The position numbers were made by a program, and so were the translations under genes. Shown here piece after piece: positions 9,795 to 19,213 of a stretch of 64,000 nucleotides of DNA. The notes under the pieces are model-generated. The model did not search any database. It was not told the DNA's origin and was given only the letters and a program-made list of their open reading frames with translations. Each line of letters begins with the position of its first letter. The first letter of the stretch is position 1. This stretch comes from Pseudogymnoascus destructans (lineage: Eukaryota; Ascomycota; Leotiomycetes; Thelebolales; Thelebolaceae), in NCBI RefSeq assembly GCF_001641265.1, contig NW_020167532.1:1-64000 (forward strand). The letters are read 5' to 3'.

Positions 9795-11210
9795 TAAGTT
9801 TTGTGAGTGGGTCGGGCTAGGGCCCCCTGCGTAGGCTGGTTTGGCAATTCTGGCCAAAGTACCGATTCTCACGCGTCACGAACACTTGAGTGTGAGAGCA
9901 ATCAATTCTGTAGAATAATGAGTAGAGTAGATACCTAAACCCCTATATAAAACTATACTATAAGCCTAGTACTCTGTGTGCATACCATTTGCAGCAATTA
10001 CTGCTGCCATACGTGTAGGCATACTATTAAGGAGAGCATTAAGCTCAGCTTCTCCAACTTGCTCCCATGCTTCCTTAACAGCTACACGGAGCTGGTCGTA
10101 GGACATATGTTCTGGATGATTATCTTGTAGATAATTCTTCATAATATGCCACACCCATTCAATTGGGTTGAGATCTGGTGAATACGGGGGCCATTCTATA
10201 GGGCAAATACCACGGGATCTCAACTCTTCATATGTTGCAGCTGCTCTATGACCTGGAGCTCCATCTTGCATCAATGTAAGGCCTGGGTATAGGCGTAGCC
10301 AGCCGTGGATTAGAGGGACAGTATGAGCCATATAGGACTCAGCTCCTATTTTCCCATATTCCTTCTCCCAAAATAGTATAGGACCCTTTCCAAGACCACC
10401 TGAGAAGCAGCCCCAGAACATCCAACCTCTAGGGATTGTTAGTAAATCCTATAGTAAATAGGAGTCTCTTACCTTCTCCGTTGTACTCTATCTACAACAC
10501 ATGTATCATCCCACATTTCCCCTGCTTTTCGAGTAACCCATGTACGAGTATGGCGGCCTCCCGTTACCCATGTCTCGTCAGTCCAAAGTATCCTATTCCA
10601 ATCATTCCGTACCCAATCCTTATGTTCAATAGCCCATGAAAGTCGCTTTTGTCGATTTGTCTCTGAGATAATAGGCTTCCGCATAGCAATCCCTTAATAA
10701 TTATTAGTCTATATAGTAGTAAAGTAGAGAGGGATACTTATGTCGATTATAGCCTCTCACAGACAGAGCGCGGGTTAGGACAAGCCGTGAGCATGGAATA
10801 TTAAGAATGCGTATTATATTTGTATATGGCATACGCCTATTCGTGCGAGATGAGGCTATAAACTCAATAACCTCTTGAACTTGCTCATCGGATAGGATAA
10901 GTGGCCTACCCGAACGCTTCTTCGGAGTTGGAGGGCCCTGGCAAGCATACCAAGCCTGCCGTTCCGTGCAGCCAATATAGGCTGCAATTTTTTGGAACTC
11001 CCAATCTAGGGAGCGTAGTAGTGCGCAACGAAGCCGCTCATCGCGAGTAAGATGAGGCATTGTAGTTATTGAAAGAGTATGAATTTCCTACATATAAAAT
11101 ACAATAGTAGGAATTTTGACGCGTTAAAAAGGTACAAACAAGCCTACGCGTACCCATGCTCCAACCCATGCCCAACCCCCGGTCATCTCATGACCCACTC
11201 ACAAAACTTA
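9795..11210 (-). mobile_element. Tc1/mariner DNA transposon, about 1.4 kb
   Basis: Perfect 19-bp terminal inverted repeats (TAAGTTTTGTGAGTGGGTC) lie at 9795-9813 and 11192-11210, with the TA target duplication at the outer ends (9795-9796 and 11209-11210). A second, subterminal inverted pair (GCGTAGGCT) lies near 9829 and 11133. A single leftward transposase gene with DD34E catalytic motifs fills the interior. The size, TIR length and TA duplication all fit Tc1/mariner. Perfect TIRs suggest a fairly recent insertion, just upstream of the dynactin p62 gene. Confidence 0.93.
9966..11060 (-). CDS. Tc1/mariner transposase (DDE_3), two introns
   Basis: Proposed exons are 11060-10738, 10692-10473 and 10428-9966. 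The first has paired helix-turn-helix features (LRCALLRSLDWEFQKIAAYIG; KKRSGRP hook). The second has the first catalytic Asp in LWTDETWV. The third has MQDGAPGH and PDLNPIEW, giving 34 residues between the second Asp and the Glu (DD34E). The intron at 10429-10472 is canonical and keeps frame. The intron at 10693-10737 has GT..AG and a GACTAAT branch point, but splicing it leaves exon 2 one base out of frame, so this copy may be inactive or use an unseen site. The enzyme cuts and pastes the element at TA sites. Confidence 0.8.
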
Positions 11211-11396
11211 TGAACAACACCTCCGTAGGATTTATGATAGTACAGTAGGTACTACGTACTGTACTCCTGTTTGTCGCCTAAAGTTACCCCTGAAATCGCT
11301 GTGACGTCGGACAAAGCTTCCTCCGGGACCCAAACGCTAAGCACGCCTAAAAATAATTACAGCCTCGTCCCTCAACCTCGCAACATACCACCAACG
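11211..11396. promoter_or_regulatory. Upstream region of dynactin p62
   Basis: The 186 bases between the transposon and the ATG include an inverted repeat (AGTACAGTA at 11239-11247 with TACTGTACT at 11257-11265). The transposon therefore sits immediately against the promoter of a housekeeping gene. Confidence 0.35.
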
Positions 11397-13243
11397 ATGG
11401 CGGCCGCGATACCATACACGTACATCCAATGCCCCTGTACGAGAGACACGCATCATGACGGCGACAGGGAAGAGCGCCAGGGCGATAAGGACTCTGTCGA
11501 TTCCTCTGAGGAGAGGGCAGAGGAAGACGACGACTTCGACCCGCACAATCCACGCGCCAACTACAGCTTATACCCCATCGATCACCTGCTTTACTGCGAG
11601 ATTTGCGCGCAGATTCGATGCCAGCGATGTCTGGCCGATGAGATAGTGACGTGGTTCTGTCCGAACTGCTTGTTTGAGGTGCCCAGTAGTACTGTGAAGA
11701 GCGAGGGGAATAGGTATGTTTGCCATATCCAGCACTTCCATCCCACGCGTCCGTTTGAAGCCATGGCTAACCACCCGAACTCTAAAGATGCACACGATCC
11801 TGCTTCCAATGCCCAATCTGCATTGCACCTCTATCCCTGACCGGCCAAGGCGCCTCCAACACCCTCCTCGGCGGGGCCGACAGCTCGCACTGGGTCCTCT
11901 CCTGCGCCTCCTGTTCCTGGTCATCTTCCGAAATCGGCATCCAATTCGACAGACCCAACGGCATCTACAACCAACTCTCCCGCATCCGCAACGGCGGGCA
12001 AGTCATCACGCCCCCAAAAGAACGCGCTCTCGGGAAAGACACCGATCGCCGCCCCGGCGAGCGCCGCTCCACACTCTCCAAGGTCTCCGAACACGACACG
12101 CCCGAGTCCGACGCTGGTGAGGAAGAAGACACAGATCCCACACCGGAAGCCCGCTTCGCCAGCCTCCGTGCCTTTTACCAGAGCCAGATGTCGTCTCACG
12201 GCTCCACAGAGCGCTCCGCCTTCACAAACGATTACAGCTACGCCTCCCCCAACGCGCTCTCCCGAATCATGAACCTCTACACCTCCTACCCCTCTCCCAC
12301 GACACAAAAACGCATGACTCAGGTCCGCGAGGCCCTGAACACCTCAGAGGGCCTCCATCCCATCCCCGACCCCGCCTCCGAAGCAGCCACCATCCTCCGA
12401 CTCCGCAAAGAAGGCTGGGCAGGGACACCCTCCACCGAACAGCGCGCCGCCCAGCCTTTTCCCACATGCGACATCCACTCCACCTCTGAACTACGCCCCT
12501 CGCCCTACCTTCTGCGCACGAAGCGCACAAAGCGGTGTCGCACGTGTAAACACATCGTCGTGCGCCCTGAAGCGAAAGTACAGACCTCGCGCTTCAGGAT
12601 GAAGATGCTGGCTGCATCATACATCCCTACCTTTTCCATCCGGCCCCTCCCTACTCCATCGGCACCCGCTGCTGCGGCAGGCGCGACGCAACTTTTGCAG
12701 CCGGGCACGACGCACCAGTTCGTGCTGACGGTGCGGAATCCCCTCTATGAGCGCGTGCGCGTCACTCTCGCTGCGGCGGCTAAGACGCCGGGACGTGTGG
12801 CGCATGGAGTTACGCTTCTGTGTCCACAGTTTGAGGTCGGTGCGAGTAGGGAAGCGTACGCGGATATGTTAGACGAGGCTCTCAGTGGGGGCGAAGCGAA
12901 CGCGGGAACCGGCGAAGGAGAGGCGGGGAAGGTGTATGAGAGGGCTCGGAATGCGGTCGGGGTTGTTGTTGAGGTTGTGCCGGGGGTGGAGGAGGGGTTT
13001 CGGGATGCGAGGAGTGAGGTGAGTGGGGAGGAGGGGGAGGAGGGGGAGGAGGAGGAGGAGGAGGGGGAGGAGGAGGAGGAGGCGCTGGAGATTCCGGTGA
13101 GGGTTAGGGTGGAGTGGGAGGCGGAGGGGGGGGAGGAGAAGGATGGGGGGGTGGGGGCGAAGGTGAAGAGGGAGTTGGGGTTTTGGGTTGTTCTTGGGGT
13201 GGGGAAGGTGAGGAGGGAGTCGGGGGGGGGGGCGGGGTGGTGA
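11397..13243 (+). CDS. Dynactin subunit p62 (DCTN4 / RO-2 type)
   Basis: Exons 11397-11713 and 11788-13243 give 590 residues; the 74-nt intron joins AG to A in frame. The N-terminus matches fungal dynactin p62: IPYTYIQCPC, then LLYCEICAQIRCQRC, a second CPNC pair, and FQCPICIAPLS just after the intron, forming the paired cysteine clusters typical of the family. A later KRCRTCKHIVVRPE block also fits. The C-terminus has a Glu-rich low-complexity insert (about residues 450-480) before the final conserved strand region. p62 is part of the pointed-end complex of the Arp1 filament in dynactin and helps dynein-driven transport. The start at 11397 is preferred over an in-frame ATG at 11271 because homology begins at MAAAIPY. 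Confidence 0.93.
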
Positions 13244-13720
13244 TGTTAGAGTAAAGATACCCGTTCGATTGTCGTAAATGTCATATAAAGTAGAAGACAG
13301 ACCATACTATTTTATTGGTGTAAATAGAAACAATGTTTCTACCGATAAACCCTGAATATGACACTTATTATCAGACCCCTGAAGCTCTAAGACCTACCAA
13401 GATACACCCTCTAATTAAGCGCCCATACCATTAAGCACACATTTACCAAGTCACATAGCAGATAGGCATATAATATTAGCAAAGGAGTTCATTCGCACAC
13501 TATCTACTTTTCCGAGTCATAGCTCAGTAGGTAAATGTACAATGTAAACTCCGCCAATGTATAAAACATGACAACTCCAGTACTCCATTACCCAAAATGC
13601 CCCCCCTTCATATCCTTGCGGTACGAGAGAAGAGCGCGTCACTGACGGCTACCGAATTGAAGGAATTATATCTACGCTCGCCTCGCCTATTCACACTGGC
13701 CACCGCCTCGTCGACACTTT
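13244..13720. other. Convergent 3' intergenic region
   Basis: About 480 bases between two convergent genes (p62 rightward, DUF3455 leftward). I see only AT-rich 3'-flanking sequence. Confidence 0.4.
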
Positions 13721-14604
13721 TTAGCTGCGGAAGAACCAGTACCTGTGTTTTGTTAGTCAATGGTCAATGGGAATAGAGGTATGGGAAACTTACTCGGCGG
13801 CATATTCAACTTCGAACGTAGCAGACATGCCCTCGCATGTTGCTGGTGGGTTACCACCAGCAGTGTTGAGACGGTAAACGCTCTCGAGGTTGCCAGTTGC
13901 GCCATCCACAGCCGTAAGCTTGAGCCACGCAACCGCACCATTTCCCTTATAGGCTTGTCCCTTAATCGCGGTTGCCGGGGCAGCCGCACTTGCATTCTTG
14001 CTACATGGCAGCGTTCCGATCTGCTGGTTCGTAGTGTTGAGGTTGAAGAATGGGACACCAGCCTCAGTGAAGAAGTGCTGGCCCGAGACCCCGAGGTTGG
14101 CGGGGTTCGGGGCGGCGGGGTTGGGGCCCAGGTTGAATTGCAGGGCGAAGCCGGAGAGGGTGTTGAGGACCATGGGCAAGGTCGCGGCGACGCACGAGGC
14201 GTTGTAGAGGGTTGCTACTGCGCCGATCGCCTTGGGGATGGCGGTGGCGTTGGTGGTGTCGCAGGTGTAGTTCTGGATGCCGCGGCCGATGGCGACGTGC
14301 TTTAGGGTTGTGCCGGCGTCAGGTGCGGGTAATGGTTCTGTTGCTGCGGGAGGGGTTAGAGTTGGTTCGCGTGCGGTTGGCAGGTGGGGTGGGGTGACTT
14401 ACAAGCTGGCATCACGGCTTTGCTTAGATCGCAGACTGGTGCGGCGGCCCAATGCCTCCCCTCTCCGACCTTCTGGGCAAGCTGGTTGAAGTATGTGGCG
14501 ATGAACTTGGAGTCCCCCGGCTGGGCGGGGAGCCAGCCGTCGTATTTCGGGGCTGCAAGTGCAAACGGCGCCAGCGCTGCTGCGAACCATAGCGAGTAAC
14601 GCAT
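13721..14604 (-). CDS. Secreted DUF3455 protein
   Basis: Three exons (14604-14403, 14343-13794, 13742-13721) give 257 residues. The first 18 or so residues form a signal peptide (LWFAAALAPFALAAP). The second exon carries the DUF3455 core: LKHVAIGRGIQNYTC, an NATAIPKAIGAVATLYNASC stretch, and two further half-cystines. The last intron (13743-13793, GTAAGT to ACACAG with a TGACTAAC branch point) replaces an apparent early stop and adds the conserved YWFFRS end. DUF3455 proteins are often annotated malate-dehydrogenase-like, but no enzyme activity can be claimed from sequence. Proteins with this layout are extracellular or cell-wall associated and of unknown role. Confidence 0.88.
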
Positions 14605-17324
14605 GGTTGATATGTGCGAGATGTTGGTTGTTGAGGTAGATATAAACACGGCGTAGGTACAGTTTCGACCTTCAATGAGATAACCCAAGTAGATAGAATA
14701 GATATAAACGTAAGAGAGACTCAAGGAAAAGACCCAACAGAGGAAAGAAACTGAAAATAGAGGAGGATGGTAGTTCAGAGGCTGATGATCGTAGACAGGC
14801 CTACTTTGGGCCGGATGCCAGCTCTGTCTTATACGCAATGACTGGCATGGCGCCTTTTGACGACGCTCCACACCCCCAACAGCTCACAGAAAGGTGCTGA
14901 AAATAGGGCGATTGGCCATTTTGCTGCCGTGCGACTGGGGTCCATTCTTAATGAGGGTCTATTTGGTCAAGCGTACGCCTAGTGTCACAGAACGGTCAAG
15001 GGCCGATCACTGCAGGAGAGAAAAGCCGCTGCTGACAACTATCATTGGCCATTCGTCGATGTTGTGGTTATCGGGGTGGAATGTGTACCCCTGAAGGTTG
15101 AAAGCTCATGACCCCTGCTTGATCGGCCATCAGTGGTCGGAATGATCTGTAGTGGGGTGTTTAGCTGGGGTTGGTTGGGATTGGTGCCTCCACAGAGTGA
15201 CATCGGGATCTACCCCCGGATTGGCTTTCTTGATAGACGCTTGGGGCGCCGTATGGGCAGCCAGACTCCCTCCAATGAGGAAACAGGGCAAGGCGGGAAA
15301 CGCTTCGCGTCGTCTGACGATTGTGTTAGCGCCGACTCCGCTGGGTGAAACAAACACCGTGCTTCTCCCCAAAACTTGGTCCGGATAAGACTCCCCAGTG
15401 CTTCTGATCGAGTAATCGACGAGGTGAGTATACAAAGTAAGCACTAGGAAATACGACGAGTTTGGGCCCTTTCTCCTTCTCCTGGATATGCTTGCCAGCC
15501 GGCCCGGAAGCCCTGCCAAGAGAGTACAATCTCATCCCTGGATAGATGCAGATTTATCCTTCGAGATGCAATATTCAATCTGTAAAGCGACACGCCGGAC
15601 GGATAGTAGGACGAGTAATCGGCCTGTGGGTTCAATGATTGGACGGCATATAGGGCGCTTTTAGCAATACCGCTAAGACCTATTGTTAGAAACATCTTGG
15701 CTGTCGCTTGTGGCAGCCGGCGCGTACTGTATCCAATTAATCGACCCGCTGTACTTAGTATGACCCCGGCAGACACCAATACAAGTACGGCGCCAAAAGT
15801 TTCCGTACGGGTCTGTTGTCATTTACGCAATTCGTGCACAGACCCGTACGGAAACTTTTGGCGCCGTAGTGGAGCACAGCAGTAGCCCCAAGATAGATTG
15901 CAGAATCAATAGACTGGCTATTAATGCATCGCAGTTATCGGCGTCAAAGTCGATGGGCGACAATGTTTGGTCCATCCCAACGGCCAATGGCCATGGAGTA
16001 TGGGCCTTCAGCTGTCCTTCAGCTGTCTGCCTTAAGCTCTGTGGCAAATATATATAAATATATATGTATAGCACAGCGCCGCCGTCTTGGCCAGGCTTTG
16101 CGTCTTTGCACAGAATTGCTCCCGCGATACACAACTGACTTGGAGAATGCTTGACTTCTCCCAAGGCCGACTTTACCCACAACAGCCCGCCGCATCTACC
16201 CTTCCAAGCTTCAAGCAGTAGCACAAGTCGCCTGGAAAGGGCAACCCGGTACCCCTCACTGCGATATCTCCTGTCCGTCGGTGGTGTTGTCCTTGTCCTC
16301 CTGGAAACCTGCACTCTGGATCACTCGAGTCCGGTCAGCAATGCGCGATATTGACTGCAGTTGTTAGTGAGCTCGCGTTTCAAGAGGGGAAGATGCGCAA
16401 ACTCATCTATGTATGTCTGGCGACTCTGAAACGCGACCATCCTGGAGCTCGCAGGGCTGCGCACAAACATCATGTTGACGATACAAGCTGCATCTGTGCC
16501 TTGAAACATGACGATCCTGGGAGTTCGTCTGAACTTGACATAAATCTGATGATGCTTCTGAAACGTAGATCCCAAGTGAATCCTCCTTATTGCTGTCCGA
16601 GCTCAATGTAATGTTGGTGATACTTGCAAAACCTTGTTGGGTGCTCAACGTTGTTGTGGAGCCTTTCACAAACTCCATATCTCAGGTAATACTCCCTGGT
16701 TTGACGTTGATATATTTGAGTTTCAACATTCTGATGAGAAACACAAAGTAAAACGCGCCTGTAAATGTCAATTCGTAAGCTTTGTGATCTGAAGTTGGAA
16801 TCGCCCAGGGAAGACCCGGACACCAATCGTCGGGCAACAGAGCCTAATGAGCTTCACCGTGGACAGATTTTATTTTCCTTCTTTCTTCGGCCATTTTTTG
16901 ATGGTGAGGCGATGAGAACATCTAATGCCAAACTTCAGAATTGAGATCTGCCTTGTTAATGTTGCTGCCTCTCTTTAAACAGCTGCCTATGGCGCCGCTA
17001 TCGCCAGCACGTGGGTCCGCCCAGGCACAGCAGCCATGTTATCTGGAGCTAAGAGAAGAGCGTTGGAAAGGGTCATATCCATGACTGAACGAAGGTGAGT
17101 TACGCGGACAATTTTCAGGTAGAAGCTTCAACACAACAACAACCGTGTCTTCACGACCGGTATTTATTTCATTTAATTCCACCTGTATTGGAATAGCCCA
17201 TACTTCTTTTTCTATATCATTGATACCCATCATATTTCCTTGCCACACCCTTTGGACACGCCTCATCCAGCATTTCCGACATACAGCATCCTACATCCAA
17301 CATCCAACATCACCGACAGCCATC
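14605..17324. other. 2.7-kb gap without a recognised gene
   Basis: Open frames here are short, overlap on both strands and show no recognisable domain. A 112-residue frame at 15779-15444 (minus) starts next to the hairpin at 15786 and has hydrophobic stretches, but I cannot support it as a gene. There is a short TATATA run near 16050. The 3' part should contain the promoter and 5' UTR of the CDF transporter. Confidence 0.4.
15786..15868. repeat. Perfect 31-bp inverted repeat, MITE-like hairpin
   Basis: Arms 15786-15816 and 15838-15868 are exact reverse complements, beginning TACGGCGCCAAAAG, around a 21-nt spacer. The outer ends are TA, as expected for a TA-targeting Tc1/mariner-type miniature element or a foldback relic. 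It encodes nothing. Confidence 0.8.
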
Positions 17325-18686
17325 ATGGGCTATTCACCAGATCTCAGCAACAGCATCACGATGCACCCGCATTTGTTTCACATGCACCCGAACCGCCCAG
17401 AATCTGCAAGATCAGGCCATAGAACAGCAGTCGTCACCGATAAAGATGCCTCAACAACCGCAATAGACCTTGAACATCCTGAGGGCAACGAGCCAACTGC
17501 TCGACACGTCATGAGCGCCTCAGATGTCGAAGGGCAGCATCCGCCGCAGTACAGGCGCGAAAACGATCCCTACAATCTTTCTGCGAAATTCAAGTCTGAG
17601 ACCGAACTCGAAGCCATCCGTGCCAACTCATCGAGGAAGCGCGATGGCTGCGGGCCCTTGACGCTGAAAAAAGATTCAGCGAGGGCGAAGAAGCTCCAGG
17701 GCTTCTATAAGACACAGAATGAGAATATCGAGCGCCTGCTCAAACCCGTGGACCACCACGTAGAGGAGGCTAGGCAGGAGGCTGGGGACAACCACTTAAA
17801 GTTCCAGATTGCAATTTACGGGTCGCTGATTGCCAACATCGTGTTGTCCGGCCTACAGCTATACGGTGCTATTGCCTCCGGATCGCTCTCTCTGTTTACG
17901 ACGATGGCAGACGCCGTTTTCGACCCGTTGTCGAACGTTGCCCTGATTGTTGCCAACCGCGCTGTATCGAGAGTTGACCCAAGGAAATTCCCGTCTGGAA
18001 AGGCGCGATTGGAAACCGTTGGAAACATCTCTTTCTGCTTCATCATGATCGCCGTGTCCGCCATCCTGATTGCTTTCTCTACTAAGGATCTCGTGGAGAC
18101 CAAAGATGCAGAGACCAACGGCTTTCACTTTCCCGCTGTCATCGCCGTCGCTGTTGCCTTCATCACCAAGTTTTGCTTGTTCTTATACTGCTGGGCCTTG
18201 AAGGATAAGAACTCGCAGATCATGATTCTCTGGAAGGACCACCGCAATGACCTCCTGATTAACGGCTTCGGTATCCTCACCTCCGTCGGCGGCTCCAAGC
18301 TCAAGTGGTGGATCGATCCTATGGGCGCCATCATTCTCTCCGCCACCGTCTCCATCATCTGGTTGCGTACCGCCTTCTCTGAGTTCATGCTCCTGGTTGG
18401 GGTTACTGGACCCGTGGACATGCACCAGCTTCTTACATACACATGCCTTATTCACTCATCGGATATTATCGCCATCGATACCGTGCGCTGCTACCACAGC
18501 GGGCCAAGGCTCATCGCCGAGGTCGACGTCGTGATGGCGCCAGAGGCAACTCTGAGGGCTACGCATGATGTGGCAGAGGAGCTCCAGATCAAGATTGAGA
18601 GCCTGCCAGATATCGAGCGCGCGTATGTCCATGTGGACTACGAGACTACGCATAAGCCAGAGCACACATTTAAGAAGGATATGTGA
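17325..18686 (+). CDS. Cation diffusion facilitator (CDF) metal transporter, Mn-type motifs
   Basis: A single exon of 453 residues. After a hydrophilic N-terminus of about 160 residues come six membrane segments. The second contains DAVFD (about residue 196) and the fifth contains DHRND (about residue 304); DxxxD in both positions is typical of the manganese group of CDF proteins. The C-terminal cytosolic domain (HSGPRLIAEVDVVMAPEATL, YVHVDYE) is the usual metal-sensing fold. CDF proteins export divalent metals from the cytosol to organelles or out of the cell by proton exchange. I chose the ATG at 17325, just after a CATC context; a longer in-frame start at 17145 adds a sequence without family resemblance. 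The metal is inferred from motifs only. Confidence 0.9.
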   Translation: MGYSPDLSNSITMHPHLFHMHPNRPESARSGHRTAVVTDKDASTTAIDLEHPEGNEPTARHVMSASDVEGQHPPQYRRENDPYNLSAKFKSETELEAIRANSSRKRDGCGPLTLKKDSARAKKLQGFYKTQNENIERLLKPVDHHVEEARQEAGDNHLKFQIAIYGSLIANIVLSGLQLYGAIASGSLSLFTTMADAVFDPLSNVALIVANRAVSRVDPRKFPSGKARLETVGNISFCFIMIAVSAILIAFSTKDLVETKDAETNGFHFPAVIAVAVAFITKFCLFLYCWALKDKNSQIMILWKDHRNDLLINGFGILTSVGGSKLKWWIDPMGAIILSATVSIIWLRTAFSEFMLLVGVTGPVDMHQLLTYTCLIHSSDIIAIDTVRCYHSGPRLIAEVDVVMAPEATLRATHDVAEELQIKIESLPDIERAYVHVDYETTHKPEHTFKKDM

Positions 18687-19213
18687 GGAAGATGCGCGTG
18701 AAAAGCTGGGAAGAGATTACCATCGGCGGTTGATAGGGGCGCTGGATTTGTATTATATAATTGCGAAATTGGCAAGATGTTATTTTTGGGCGCCAGGGTG
18801 GTATAGCAGAGCCCTACAGACGGTAGCGACCTATAGCTAGTACAAGAAAAGCTAATACTCCATTTACTTATTCTTTCCCCGTGTCGTAGTTATGTAATCA
18901 TTAAGTAGCAGATCGTTTCTCTTGTATCCGTCAGTTGATAGTAGTACCGAGCTGTGATTACAAGTAGCGGCAGAATCGTGGGCGGTGAGCCGAGAAAACA
19001 AGGAAGCCTATACTGTGGCGGAACGACGGAGCGGAGCAATTGCACGACGAATCCATCGACGTGGCTTCAAACGCCTGCCTGACATCAACACCACGAACGC
19101 AACCAGAGAGGTGCCGTGCCAATCCGCAAGCTCCGCTGACTATGGGCACATAAGCCCATCTGCGCCAGCACACTCAACAAATTCAGAGGGCTGGGAATTG
19201 GAGCTGTCACACG
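18687..19213. other. Intergenic region upstream of HRD1
   Basis: About 530 bases between tandem genes. I see no gene; it should contain the 3' flank of the CDF gene and the HRD1 promoter. Confidence 0.35.

Noticed and set aside
11716..12120. Plus-strand Arg/His-rich frame within dynactin p62
   Set aside because: An out-of-frame reading of the p62 second exon; the p62 frame carries the conserved cysteine motifs.
15444..15779. 112-residue minus-strand frame with hydrophobic stretches next to the foldback
   Set aside because: No family resemblance and no supporting splice or start signals; it overlaps equally long frames on the other strand.
16351..16690. Short overlapping frames on both strands upstream of the CDF gene
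   Set aside because: Less than 95 residues, no domain, no consistent splice sites.
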